64,000 bases of DNA from Labrenzia sp. PHM005 (lineage in GTDB: Bacteria > Pseudomonadota > Alphaproteobacteria > Rhizobiales > Stappiaceae): contig NZ_CP041191.1 of assembly GCF_006517275.1 (NCBI RefSeq), positions 2,723,001 to 2,787,000 of the forward strand, given 5' to 3'. Below the pieces are notes generated by a model. That model was not told where the DNA came from. It was given only the letters and a program-made list of their open reading frames with translations, and ran no database searches. Of this stretch, positions 15,695 to 25,994 are shown piece after piece (position 1 is the stretch's first letter; each line of letters begins with the position of its first letter). Both the position numbers and the translations under genes were made by a program.

Positions 15695-17524
15695 ATGCCC
15701 CTGACACCTGATCGGATCGTGCGGTTTTTGAATTCAGTGCATCCCTACGATGCGCTTCCTGCAGATGTGCAAACCGCAATCCTTCAGGAAGTCGATGTCC
15801 GGGATGTCAAAAAGGACGGAACGATTTACGAGTTCGGAGCAACATTGCCCGGTCTGTTCATCATTTTTGACGGTGCGGTCGAAGTCCGGGACGAACAAGG
15901 TGCGGTTCTCAGTTATCTGGGACCCCGGAATTCCTTCGGAGAACGCGGTCTTTTAAAGGACGGTGTGGCCGTAACCTCTGCCCGTGCCGACGCCGATTCA
16001 ATTCTGCTGGTGGTTCCTCCGGCAACATTCCAGAACCTGATCTCGGAACATCAGCCGTTTGCCCGGTTTTTTGATCGCAGCCGCAAACCTCAGGCGCGCG
16101 ACAAGGATTTGGCGACCACGCAAGTGGCAACTTTCATGGCAAATGCGCCGATTACCTGTCAGCCGGATGACAATGTGCAATTCGCGGCCCGCAAAATGCG
16201 CGATCACCATGTGTCTTCGCTGTGTGTGACTGATGGCGATGGCCGGTTGACCGGAATTGTTACCATCCGGGATCTGTCCGGCAAGGTTCTTGCCGAAGGC
16301 CTGCCGATCGAGACGCCTGTGCAGGAGGTGATGACAGCTGATCCGGTCACTTTGGCACCAAGCGCGATTGGCTCTGATGTCCTGCATTTGATGATGGAGC
16401 GGCGCATTGGTCATGTCCCCATCGTCAATGGCGATGTCTTGGCCGGTATTGTCACACAGACAGATTTGACCCGTTTTCAGGCCGTCAGTTCGGCCGAGCT
16501 GGTTGGGGAGATCAGCGCTGCTGGAACAGCAGAAGAGATCGCCAAAGTGACCGCGCGCATTCCGGACCTTCTGGTCCAGCTGGTTGCCAATGGCAGCCGC
16601 CATGAAGTGGTGACCCGCCTGATCACAGACATTGCCGATATCGCTACACGGCGCCTTTTGACGTTGGCTGAAGAAAAACTGGGACCGCCGCCGGTGCCTT
16701 ATCTCTGGCTTGCCTGTGGCTCGCAAGGCCGCCAGGAGCAGACAGGGGTGAGTGATCAGGACAATTGCCTGTTTTTGGACGACAGCGTCACAGATGCCGA
16801 CCGGACTGGCTACTTTGCAGAACTCGCCAAGTTCGTGTCCGACGGTCTCAACACTTGCGGTTATGTCTATTGCCCAGGTGATATGATGGCGACCAATCCG
16901 CGCTGGTGCCAGCCGGTCAGAGTCTGGAAAAGTTATTTTGAAGGCTGGATCGAAAAGCCAGACCCCATGGCTCAGATGCTGAGCTCAGTGATGTTTGATC
17001 TTCGGCCGATTGGTGGTCACAAGCCACTATTCGCCAACCTTCAGGACGAGACACTGGCAGCTGCGTCCAAGAACTCGATTTTCGTGGCGCATATGATCAG
17101 CAATTCGCTGAAGCATACCCCGCCGCTCAATCTCTTGCGCGGGTTGGCAACGATCCGGTCTGGAGAAAACAAGAACACACTCGATTTGAAACACAACGGG
17201 GTTGTGCCGGTGGTGGACCTTGCCCGGATCTATGCGCTACGTGGTGAAATTCGGGCGGTGAACACCCGCGCCCGGCTGGTTGAAGCTCGGGAGAATGGCC
17301 AATTGAGTCAGTCTGGAGCAGGGGATCTCATTGATGCTTATGACCTAATTGCCGAGACACGTTTGCTGCATCAGGTTGATATGATCAAACAGGGTTTGCC
17401 GCCGAACAATTTTCTGCAACCGTCGATCCTATCGGATTTTGAACGCAGTCACTTAAGGGATGCGTTTGTTGTGGTCAAAACCATGCAGTCGGCCGCCGGG
17501 CAGGGGCGCGGAATGCTCAGTTAA
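15695..17524 (+). CDS. cNMP-binding/CBS/DUF294 nucleotidyltransferase-like signalling protein
   Basis: A 609-residue cytoplasmic protein with four parts. A cyclic-nucleotide-binding domain is at about 10-125 (GLFIIFDGAVEVRDEQG, FGERGLL). A CBS pair is at about 135-260 (APITCQPDDNVQFAARKM and VMTADPVTLAP). A DUF294 nucleotidyltransferase-like core holds GSQGRQEQTGVSDQDNCLFL (near 345-365), keeping the GS, RxEQ and DQDN residues. A DUF294_C helical domain ends the protein. This matches the uncharacterised cAMP-binding/CBS family often found beside acetate symporters and a DnaQ-like exonuclease, exactly as here. ATG at 15695 is chosen; an upstream frame would run into the terminator. Reaction and ligand are unknown. 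Confidence 0.88.
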   Translation: MPLTPDRIVRFLNSVHPYDALPADVQTAILQEVDVRDVKKDGTIYEFGATLPGLFIIFDGAVEVRDEQGAVLSYLGPRNSFGERGLLKDGVAVTSARADADSILLVVPPATFQNLISEHQPFARFFDRSRKPQARDKDLATTQVATFMANAPITCQPDDNVQFAARKMRDHHVSSLCVTDGDGRLTGIVTIRDLSGKVLAEGLPIETPVQEVMTADPVTLAPSAIGSDVLHLMMERRIGHVPIVNGDVLAGIVTQTDLTRFQAVSSAELVGEISAAGTAEEIAKVTARIPDLLVQLVANGSRHEVVTRLITDIADIATRRLLTLAEEKLGPPPVPYLWLACGSQGRQEQTGVSDQDNCLFLDDSVTDADRTGYFAELAKFVSDGLNTCGYVYCPGDMMATNPRWCQPVRVWKSYFEGWIEKPDPMAQMLSSVMFDLRPIGGHKPLFANLQDETLAAASKNSIFVAHMISNSLKHTPPLNLLRGLATIRSGENKNTLDLKHNGVVPVVDLARIYALRGEIRAVNTRARLVEARENGQLSQSGAGDLIDAYDLIAETRLLHQVDMIKQGLPPNNFLQPSILSDFERSHLRDAFVVVKTMQSAAGQGRGMLS

Positions 17525-17579
17525 GAAACACCGGACAATGCGGCTGGGAGGATAGCTGCTTGCCGGGTTGGGAGAGCGA

Positions 17580-18101
17580 ATGTTTGTAGAACTGATTGCA
17601 ACGATTGTGGCCGGTGCCGCTGCCGCGGGGCTTGTCTTGCTGATCAACCGGGCGCTTGGCGGAAAGATGCCGCGCTGGCTGGCCCCCGTGATGGCTGGTG
17701 TTGCCATGCTGGCGGCAACGATTTCCAACGAATACGGCTGGTTTGAACGGACCAAGGAGACATTGCCCGACGGATTGGTTGTCGCTCATACGGTCGAAAA
17801 CAAGGCGTTTTACCGCCCCTGGACCTACCTCGTGCCGTATGTTGAGCGGTTTGTCGCGATCGACACCTTTTCCATCCAGACGCATACCTCCCAGCCGGGC
17901 ATGAAACTCGCCGAAGCTTACTTCTTCGGCCGCTGGTCCACGGTCAACAAATTGCCGGTGCTCACCGATTGTGTTGATACCCGGCGGGCCGCTCTGATCG
18001 ACGGGGTTACTTTTGAAATTGATGGGGTCGTTGAAGGGGCTGAGTGGATTGACGTTCCTGACGATGATCCGCTTGTTTCGACGATTTGCGGAGCTGGATG
18101 A
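17580..18101 (+). CDS. Small membrane protein of the symporter-signalling operon
   Basis: A 173-residue protein I do not assign to a named family. Two hydrophobic segments (about residues 3-24 and 34-50) are followed by a soluble domain of about 120 residues (VVAHTVENKAFYRPWTYLVP). GGGAGAG precedes ATG 17580; a TTG 12 bases earlier is less likely. It ends in an ATGA overlap with the exonuclease-fusion gene, so the two are translationally coupled and may form a complex at the membrane. Confidence 0.7.
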   Translation: MFVELIATIVAGAAAAGLVLLINRALGGKMPRWLAPVMAGVAMLAATISNEYGWFERTKETLPDGLVVAHTVENKAFYRPWTYLVPYVERFVAIDTFSIQTHTSQPGMKLAEAYFFGRWSTVNKLPVLTDCVDTRRAALIDGVTFEIDGVVEGAEWIDVPDDDPLVSTICGAG

Positions 18102-19513
18102 TGCTGACCACCTTCAGCTTGCGGCTGCGGATCTTTCTCCTGTTTTTGGGACTGACAGCTGTTACCTGGGGTGCCGTCAGCCTTTCTCTTTATGTTGGTT
18201 TTCTGCGTACCGAGGTAACGGGCGTTGGATCTGGTTTCCTGTTTGCGGGTATTTTGGCGAACTTCGGGACGCTTGCGGTATTCGCGCTCTTCTGGCTGCT
18301 GTTTGACGAAAACGTCGCAAAGCCGATCGAACGCATTGCAGCAGCCATGCGCACAAGAGCGCATGCCGGCGTTGAGGTTTCCGTCGACCATCATGAAGCA
18401 CGTTATCTTGGGGACTTGGCGCCAGCTGTGTCCGCTGTAACAGGGGAATTGTCCAAGGTCTCGGACGGGGCTGAGGACATTGTCGCCGAAGAAACGGCGC
18501 GGCTGAACGCAGAACGCGCCCATCTGGCCTTGCTTTTGACCGAGATTCCGGTCGCAATCGTCCTGGTCAGCCCGACCCATCAAATCATGCTGTATGACGG
18601 GCAGGCCGCGGATGTGCTCGGACAGGTGCACGTCCCGCGACTGAGCGCTTCGATCTTTGACTATTTTTCCGAAGATGAATTGCGGAAGGCGTGTGAGCAG
18701 CTGACAGACAAGCGGCGGGAAGTTGAGGCGGATGTCCATGGTACTCGCGGGAACCTGACATTTAAGCTGCGCTTGAAGAAGCTCAGTCAGGCGTCCGGCT
18801 ATATGATCCTGATCGACAATACGAGCGCGCGCATTGCTCCCGATGCCGCTCGGCCGCTGATCTATGATTTTGACCTTGAGGTGCAGGATTCAGAGCGGGC
18901 CTTTGAAAACCGGCCCCTGCAGGAAATGTCCTTCACGGTGTTTGATACGGAAACAACGGGACTTATGCCGAACAAGGACGAGATCGTGCAAATCGGTGCC
19001 GTCCGCGTCGTTAATGGCCGGATTGTCCCGGGTGAAGAAGTGGATCAGCTGGTCAATCCCGGCCGTCCCATTCCGCTGGCATCCAGCAAAGTGCACGGCA
19101 TCACCGATGAGATGGTCACCGATGCGCCGGAAGCCCTGGATGCTGTCGAGGACTTTCACGGTTTTGCCCGGGATTCGGTGATTGTTGCCCATAACGCGCC
19201 ATTCGACATGGCCTTCCTGCACCGCTATGGCAAAGTTCTTGGGCTGGATTGGGATCATCCGATCCTTGATACTGTGTTGCTCTCTGCTGTGGTGTTTGGC
19301 GCGAATGAAGAGCACACGCTGGATGCGGTGTGTTTGAGGCTTGGCATTAAAATCCGTCCCGAAGTCCGGCATACGGCGCTGGGAGATGCGGAAGCGACCG
19401 CCGAAGCCTTATGCAAGCTTTTGCCGATCCTTGCATCCCGCGGCTACAAAACCTTCGGTGAGGTCATTCAGGAGACCCGCAAGCACGGGCGGCTGCTGAA
19501 AGACATGAACTGA
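18098..19513 (+). CDS. Membrane-anchored sensor-like protein with DnaQ-type 3'-5' exonuclease domain
   Basis: A 471-residue protein. Two membrane segments lie at about 10-32 and 45-68, then a HAMP-like helical stretch (about 70-140) and a PAS-like region (about 145-250, AIVLVSPTHQIMLYDGQAAD). A DEDDh exonuclease follows at about 285-455: FTVFDTETTG (ExoI), VIVAHNAPFDMAFL (ExoII) and HTALGDAEAT (ExoIII) are complete, so catalysis is likely. Substrate is not known; DNA, RNA and small nucleotides are all possible. ATG 18098 overlaps the previous stop (ATGA). Homologues of this type occur next to the CBS/DUF294 protein and symporter. Sensing through the membrane part is an inference. Confidence 0.82.
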   Translation: MMLTTFSLRLRIFLLFLGLTAVTWGAVSLSLYVGFLRTEVTGVGSGFLFAGILANFGTLAVFALFWLLFDENVAKPIERIAAAMRTRAHAGVEVSVDHHEARYLGDLAPAVSAVTGELSKVSDGAEDIVAEETARLNAERAHLALLLTEIPVAIVLVSPTHQIMLYDGQAADVLGQVHVPRLSASIFDYFSEDELRKACEQLTDKRREVEADVHGTRGNLTFKLRLKKLSQASGYMILIDNTSARIAPDAARPLIYDFDLEVQDSERAFENRPLQEMSFTVFDTETTGLMPNKDEIVQIGAVRVVNGRIVPGEEVDQLVNPGRPIPLASSKVHGITDEMVTDAPEALDAVEDFHGFARDSVIVAHNAPFDMAFLHRYGKVLGLDWDHPILDTVLLSAVVFGANEEHTLDAVCLRLGIKIRPEVRHTALGDAEATAEALCKLLPILASRGYKTFGEVIQETRKHGRLLKDMN

Positions 19514-19553
19514 TTTCAGAAAAATTTATCTTTTGAAGAGCATTTGGTTTGAT

Positions 19554-19829
19554 CGATCGCCTTCGATCGGAGGGTATGCTGCAGTGCGGCGTGGTTTCGT
19601 TTGCAGTGCGAATTAACGCGATTTGATTTCATATCATGTTTCTTTTGGCTCTATTCGAAAGCATTTTTCGCTGGTTTTTTGTCAGATTTGTGTCACACTC
19701 TCCGTGTGGAGAGGAGAATTTTCGATAGGGAATTGGGATTTTTTCGCTTTAAGGTGTTTGTAATATTGTAAAAAAATCAAAGCCTTGTCAGTTTTTAGAC
19801 GCGGCTAAATCATCTACTAAAAATTTAGT
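19554..19829 (+). promoter_or_regulatory. Glycerol-importer promoter region with several inverted repeats
   Basis: The 398-bp gap 19514-19911 is AT-rich. It carries a hairpin CGATCG-CCTT-CGATCG (19554-19569), CTCTCC-GTGT-GGAGAG (19698-19713) and ACTAAA-AA-TTTAGT (19816-19829). The last one abuts TTGACA (19830-19835), a possible -35 box for the binding-protein gene at 19912. The two later repeats are candidate operators; no regulator is encoded next to them. Confidence 0.4.
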
Positions 19830-19911
19830 TTGACAATGTGATCTCCCTGTGTCCAAGTATTGGCAGCCGGATTAATGACGGCCTAGATACTCTCATGGGA
19901 GGAAATTTAAG

Positions 19912-21648
19912 ATGCGCAAGTATCTTCTCTGCGCAGTCGCAGCTGGTGCTGTGATTGCTGGAGCCGGATCTGCTTTTGCCGATGAGGCGGCAGCACAAAA
20001 GTGGATCGATCAAGAATTCCAGCCTTCAGTTCTGTCCAAAGATGAGCAGCTTGCTGAAATGCAGTGGTTCATCGGCGCGGCTGAGCCGTTCAAGGGCATG
20101 GAAATTAACGTTCTGTCCGAAGGTATTCCGACTCACTCGTATGAGTCCGAAGTCCTGACCAAAGCCTTTGAGGAAATCACCGGTATCAAGGTGAACCACC
20201 AGATCCTCGGTGAAGGCGAGGTTGTTCAGGCCGTTCAGACCCAAATGCAGACCGGCCGGAACCTCTACGACGCATACGTCAACGACTCCGACCTGATCGG
20301 GACACACTCCCGTCTGCAGCTTGCTTACAACCTGACTGACTGGATGGCCGGAAACGGCAAAGACGTCACCAATCCAGGTCTGGACCTGGCTGACTTCATG
20401 GGCACCCAGTTCACGACTGGCCCGGATGGCGACCTCTACCAGCTTCCTGATCAGCAGTTCGCGAACCTTTACTGGTTCCGTAAAGACTGGTTCGACCGTG
20501 AAGACCTGAAAAAGGCCTTTAAGGACAAGTACGGCTACGATCTTGGCGTTCCGGTCAACTGGTCCGCTTACGAAGATATCGCTGAGTTCTTCTCCAAAGA
20601 GGTGAAGGAAATCGACGGTGTCGCGATCTACGGTCACATGGACTACGGTAAACGTGCTCCGGACCTTGGTTGGCGTATGACCGATGCATGGCTCTCCATG
20701 GCCGGTGCTGGCGACAAGGGCGAGCCGAACGGTATCCCGGTTGACGAGTGGGGCATCCGCATGGAAGCCGGTACTTGTAACCCGGTTGGTGCATCTGTCA
20801 CCCGCGGTGGCGCTGCAAACGGCCCGGCGGCTGTTTACGCGATCCGTAAGTGGGATGAGTGGCTGCGCAACTACGCGCCTCCAGGCGCTGCAAGCTTCGA
20901 CTTCTACCAGTCTCTGCCGGCTCTGAGCCAGGGCAATGTTGCTCAGCAGATCTTCTGGTACACCGCGTTCACCGCGGACATGGTGAAGCCGAAGTCTGAA
21001 GGCAACAACACCGTGGACGACGAGGGTACCCCGCTGTGGCGTATGGCTCCGAGCCCGCATGGTCCTTACTGGGAAGAAGGTCAGAAGGTTGGTTACCAGG
21101 ACGTGGGTTCCTGGACGATCCTGAAGTCCACTCCAGAAGACCGCGCGAAAGCTGCTTGGCTCTATGCTCAGTTCGTGGTTTCCAAGACTGTTGACGTGAA
21201 GAAAAGCCATGTTGGCCTGACCTTCATCCGTGACAGCTCTGTGAACCATGAGTCCTTTACCGAACGCGCTGGCCGCCTTGGTGGTCTGGTTGAGTTCTAC
21301 CGCTCCCCGGACCGTGTTGCCTGGTCTCCGACTGGCGTCAACGTTCCGGATTACCCGAAGCTGGCCCAGATCTGGTGGCAGCAGATTGGTGACGTGAACT
21401 CCGGTGCATTCACCCCGCAAGAGGCGATGGACCGCCTTGCGCAGGAAATGGATATCGTTATGTCCCGCATGCAGCAGGCTGACGAGCGCGCCAATGTTTA
21501 CGGTGGTTGCGGACCGCGTCTGAACGAAGAAAAAGACGCTGAGTATTGGCTGTCCCAGCCGGGTGCTCCGAAGGCAAAACTCGCCAACGAGAAGCCTCAG
21601 GGCGAGACCGTCAACTACGACGAACTGGTTGCTCGCTGGCAGAAGTGA
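19912..21648 (+). CDS. glpV: Glycerol ABC importer, periplasmic binding protein (GlpV-like)
   Basis: A 578-residue extracytoplasmic protein with a signal peptide (MRKYLLCAVAAGAVIAGAGS, cleavage after AFA near residue 23). This is large for a sugar-type binding protein but normal for the glycerol GlpV family (CUT1 SBP_bac_1 fold). Together with the next five genes it reproduces the glycerol importer content described in Rhizobium (GlpS, T, P, Q, U, V), but with the binding protein first instead of last. Codon use is strongly biased, pointing to very high expression. A stable hairpin after the gene fits an excess of binding protein. Periplasmic glycerol capture is inferred from the gene set. 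Confidence 0.88.
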   Translation: MRKYLLCAVAAGAVIAGAGSAFADEAAAQKWIDQEFQPSVLSKDEQLAEMQWFIGAAEPFKGMEINVLSEGIPTHSYESEVLTKAFEEITGIKVNHQILGEGEVVQAVQTQMQTGRNLYDAYVNDSDLIGTHSRLQLAYNLTDWMAGNGKDVTNPGLDLADFMGTQFTTGPDGDLYQLPDQQFANLYWFRKDWFDREDLKKAFKDKYGYDLGVPVNWSAYEDIAEFFSKEVKEIDGVAIYGHMDYGKRAPDLGWRMTDAWLSMAGAGDKGEPNGIPVDEWGIRMEAGTCNPVGASVTRGGAANGPAAVYAIRKWDEWLRNYAPPGAASFDFYQSLPALSQGNVAQQIFWYTAFTADMVKPKSEGNNTVDDEGTPLWRMAPSPHGPYWEEGQKVGYQDVGSWTILKSTPEDRAKAAWLYAQFVVSKTVDVKKSHVGLTFIRDSSVNHESFTERAGRLGGLVEFYRSPDRVAWSPTGVNVPDYPKLAQIWWQQIGDVNSGAFTPQEAMDRLAQEMDIVMSRMQQADERANVYGGCGPRLNEEKDAEYWLSQPGAPKAKLANEKPQGETVNYDELVARWQK

Positions 21649-21676
21649 TCACCTGATCCGTCTTAAATAGAACTCC

Positions 21677-21699
21677 GGACCGGGGCTTGTCCCCGGTCC
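21677..21699 (+). terminator. Intercistronic hairpin after the glycerol binding-protein gene
   Basis: GGACCGGGG and CCCCGGTCC form a perfect 9-bp stem with a 5-base loop, 28 bp past the stop codon. There is no clear T-run, so it probably limits read-through or stabilises the binding-protein message. Confidence 0.75.
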
Positions 21700-21776
21700 T
21701 TCACCGATCCGAATGTGTTAGGCGGCTGCGGCATGTGTTCCGCGCCAAAGCCTGAACGGACGCGGGCAGATATTCA

Positions 21777-22841
21777 ATGTCTCTACAACTTAAAAACGTC
21801 AGCAAGCGCGTGGGTTCCATCACTCATGTGAAGGAAACCAGCTTGTCTCTCGAACCAGGGCATTTCAATGTTCTGCTCGGGGAAACCGGATCCGGCAAGA
21901 CATCGCTCATCAAACTGATGGCCGGTCTCGACAGCCTCGCTTCCGGACAGATTATCCTCAACGGCAAGGACGTGTCGGGTTTGAGCGCTCAAAAACGCAA
22001 CATCAGCCTGGTGCATCAGTTCTTCGTCAACTACCCGCATATGACGGTGTTCGACAACATCGCTTCGCCGCTGAAAATTGCAGGCGTTGCCAAGTCGGAA
22101 ATCGAAGGCCGGGTAGAAGAAGCGGCAGGTCTCATGAAACTGGGACCTTACCTGAAACGAAACCCGCACGAACTGTCCGGTGGTCAGCAGCAGCGGTGTG
22201 CACTGGCGCGGGCAATCGTCAAGGAAAGCGACGCGGTGTTCCTCGATGAGCCGCTTGCCAACCTTGATTATAAGCTGCGCGAAGAATTGCGCGATCAGCT
22301 TCCAGAATTGTTTGCCGGCCGCGGCGCCGTCGTTGTCTACGCAACGTCTGAACCGGAAGAAGCTCTGCTTTTGGGCGGCCGTACGGCACTCATGACAGAC
22401 GGCAATGTGGTTCAGTTTGGCCCGACGGCTGAGATCTACCGTCAGCCGAAGGATCTGGATGCGGCCAAGGTGTTCTCAAACCCGCCGATCAACACTGCTG
22501 AAGTCAGCAAGCAGGGCGACACGGTGATCCTGAACGACCAAACCCGCTGGACGCTCTCTGGAGCCGCTGCAGGTTTATCGGACGGCATCTATACGCTCGC
22601 GATCCGTCCGCACCACGTCATGCCGGTGGAATCCAAGGACCATACAGTCCGGCTCGAAGGACATGTGCAAGTGACTGAACTCAGCGGTTCGGAAAGCAGT
22701 GCGCACTTCGACATGGACGGTCAGTCCTGGGTGTCGCTGTCGCCAGGTGTGCATCCATACTTCGTTGGTGAGGTCCACACGTTCTATCTGGACCCAAACC
22801 ATTGTTTCTTCTTTGCCCCGAGTGGCGAGCTGGTGGCGTAA
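21777..22841 (+). CDS. glpS: Glycerol ABC importer, ATPase 1 (GlpS-like)
   Basis: A 354-residue CUT1-type ATPase with a C-terminal regulatory (TOBE/MalK-like) domain from about residue 235. Walker A is GETGSGKTS, the Q-loop HQFFVNYPHM, the signature ELSGGQQQRCALARA (canonical) and Walker B AVFLDEPLANLD. The H-loop histidine is absent: VYATSEPEEA is found where related ATPases have a TH pair. It is expected to pair with the next ATPase to make a heterodimer. RBS is weak at 21777. Confidence 0.88.
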   Translation: MSLQLKNVSKRVGSITHVKETSLSLEPGHFNVLLGETGSGKTSLIKLMAGLDSLASGQIILNGKDVSGLSAQKRNISLVHQFFVNYPHMTVFDNIASPLKIAGVAKSEIEGRVEEAAGLMKLGPYLKRNPHELSGGQQQRCALARAIVKESDAVFLDEPLANLDYKLREELRDQLPELFAGRGAVVVYATSEPEEALLLGGRTALMTDGNVVQFGPTAEIYRQPKDLDAAKVFSNPPINTAEVSKQGDTVILNDQTRWTLSGAAAGLSDGIYTLAIRPHHVMPVESKDHTVRLEGHVQVTELSGSESSAHFDMDGQSWVSLSPGVHPYFVGEVHTFYLDPNHCFFFAPSGELVA

Positions 22842-22853
22842 GGAGAGGACTTC

Positions 22854-23941
<1,088 letters not shown>

Positions 23942-23942
<1 letters not shown>

Positions 23943-24808
23943 TGAAAACGCAAAATCAACGCGCTTGGTTATTTGTTCTCCCGGTGCTCATTCTGGTCGC
24001 GTTCAACGCGCTCATCCCAATGATGACTGTGGTGAACTACTCCGTCCAGGAAACCTTCGGCGACAACCTTTTCTTCTGGGAAGGGCTGCGCTGGTTCCAG
24101 GAAGTCCTGCAGTCGGAGCGGTTTCATAACGCTCTAGGGCGCCAGTTCTTCTTCACTTTCATGATCCTGATCATCGAAATTCCACTTGGCATTGCCATCG
24201 CGCTTTCCATGCCGAAAAAGGGATTTTGGGTGCCGGTCTGCCTGGTTACCATGGCTTTGCCGATGCTGATCCCGTGGAACGTGGTTGGTGCCATGTGGAA
24301 CATCTTTACCCTGCCAGACATCGGTCTGCTCGGGTACTTTATGAACCACACTCTGGGCATACCTTATGACATGACCCAGGATCCGGTTGCTGCCTGGGTA
24401 ACGATCATCGTCATGGACGTCTGGCACTGGACATCGCTGGTGGTGCTGCTCTCCTACGCTGGTCTGGTGTCGATCCCGAACGCCTACTACCAGGCTGCTG
24501 AAATTGATGGCGCGTCCAATTGGGCTGTGTTCCGCTTCATTCAGCTGCCGAAGATGAAAACAGTTCTGACGATCGCGATCCTGCTCCGCTTTATGGACAG
24601 CTTCAACATCTACACCGAGCCGTTCGTCCTCACCGGTGGTGGTCCGGGCAACTCGACCACGCTGCTGTCCATCGATCTGGTGAAAATCGCCCTCGGTCAG
24701 TTCGACCTTGGCCCGGCGGCCGCCATGTCTCTCATCTACTTTGCCATCACGTTGCTCGCCTCTTGGCTGTTCTACACGCTGATGACAAAAGACGATAACA
24801 AGGCTTGA
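23942..24808 (+). CDS. glpP: Glycerol ABC importer, permease (GlpP-like)
   Basis: A 288-residue MalF-type permease with six membrane segments; the first (LFVLPVLILVAFNALIPMMT) is near the N-terminus. The coupling motif QAAEIDGASNWAVFRFIQLP near residue 185 is the EAA loop. ATG 23942 overlaps the last base of the preceding ATPase stop, so the genes are coupled. It forms a heterodimeric channel with the next gene. Confidence 0.9.
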
Positions 24809-24818
24809 GGAAATCAAA

Positions 24819-25616
24819 ATGAGACTGAGAAGCCTAGTTCCCATCATTTACATCCTCTTCCTGATGCTGCCGATCTATTGGCTCGTCGCGATGAGTTTCA
24901 AAACCACCAATGAAATCCTGGCCGGGTTCTCCCTGTTCCCGCAAACCTGGACTTTCGACAGCTACATCGCGATCTTCACCGATCCGACGTGGTACTGGGG
25001 TTACATCAATTCGATCATCTACGTGACTTTGAACACGTTGATTTCCGTCTCTGTAGCCCTGCCGGCAGCCTATGCTTTCTCCCGCTATTCCTTCGTGGGT
25101 GACAAGCATCTGTTCTTCTGGCTTTTGACCAACCGAATGGCCCCGGCCGCCGTCTTTGCGCTGCCGTTCTTCCAGCTCTATTCCGCTGTTGGCCTCTTTG
25201 ACACGCATTTGGCTGTTGCCCTGGCGCACTGTCTGTTCAACGTGCCGCTGGCGGTCTGGATTTTGGAAGGGTTCATGAGCGGCGTGCCGAAGGAACTGGA
25301 TGAAACGGCCTATGTGGATGGATATTCGTTCCCGCGGTTCTTCATGACCATCTTCCTTCCGGCGATCAAATCCGGTGTCGGTGTGGCTGCCTTCTTCTGC
25401 TTCATGTTCTCTTGGGTGGAAATGCTGCTGTCCAAAACGCTGACAGCCGTTGAAGCAAAGCCGATTGCAGCGGTCATGACACGGACAGCATCGTCTGCGG
25501 GTTATGAGCTCGGGCTCTTGGCTGCAGCGGGAACACTGACGATTATTCCTGGGGCAATCGTGATCTACTTTGTCCGTAACTACATTGCCAAGGGCTTTGC
25601 CCTGGGGAGGGTGTAA
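24819..25616 (+). CDS. glpQ: Glycerol ABC importer, permease (GlpQ-like)
   Basis: A 265-residue MalG-type permease. The first membrane segment is IIYILFLMLPIYWLVAMSF, five more follow, and the EAA-type loop DETAYVDGYSFPRFFMTIFL is near residue 160. It begins 10 bp after GlpP and its stop overlaps the start of the small DUF2160 gene by one base. It forms the second half of the glycerol channel. The name follows the Rhizobium importer and has nothing to do with glycerophosphodiesterase GlpQ of E. coli. Confidence 0.9.
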   Translation: MRLRSLVPIIYILFLMLPIYWLVAMSFKTTNEILAGFSLFPQTWTFDSYIAIFTDPTWYWGYINSIIYVTLNTLISVSVALPAAYAFSRYSFVGDKHLFFWLLTNRMAPAAVFALPFFQLYSAVGLFDTHLAVALAHCLFNVPLAVWILEGFMSGVPKELDETAYVDGYSFPRFFMTIFLPAIKSGVGVAAFFCFMFSWVEMLLSKTLTAVEAKPIAAVMTRTASSAGYELGLLAAAGTLTIIPGAIVIYFVRNYIAKGFALGRV

Positions 25617-25894
25617 TGCTGGGATGGATGGCCTGGACTTGGCCGACGGCTCTGGTGTTTGTCGGCATATTCTCCGCGATTGGGTTTCTAACGGTCCTAG
25701 AGTTGAAATTTCCTGGCGGCGATGAACGCCAGGGCGTTTTGGGACTGACCACGACCCGCGGTGACCGCCTGTTCATCACGCTTCTGGGCACAGCCTATAT
25801 CTTCCTGGCTTGGCTGGGATTGATCGGGATGCCCTTGTGGGGACCGCTGGCAATCAGCATTGGCTGGGGCGTCTTTTGCTTCTGGAAAGTATAG
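25616..25894 (+). CDS. glpU: DUF2160 small membrane protein of the glycerol importer (GlpU-like)
   Basis: A 92-residue protein with three hydrophobic stretches (about residues 8-28, 52-68 and 70-88), matching the DUF2160 family found only in glycerol ABC operons. ATG 25616 overlaps the GlpQ stop by one base, so the two are coupled. Its job (assembly, facilitation or sensing) is not established. Nothing after it is needed for the importer; the BlaI-type gene follows 100 bp later. Confidence 0.82.
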   Translation: MLGWMAWTWPTALVFVGIFSAIGFLTVLELKFPGGDERQGVLGLTTTRGDRLFITLLGTAYIFLAWLGLIGMPLWGPLAISIGWGVFCFWKV

Positions 25895-25994
25895 AAGCCG
25901 GATAGACGCAAACATTAAACGTAGAAGTTTCGCAAGAGATGGTGCAAAGATAGAAGTGTTAGTCCCATCCGAACCGCATGAATGAAGCACAATA

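Noticed and set aside
15998..16726. A 242-codon minus-strand frame
   Set aside because: Antisense to the cNMP/CBS/DUF294 gene, with no coding features of its own.
20026..21420. A 464-codon minus-strand frame
   Set aside because: It lies antisense to the glycerol binding-protein gene, whose strong codon bias leaves the opposite strand free of stops; no recognisable domain.
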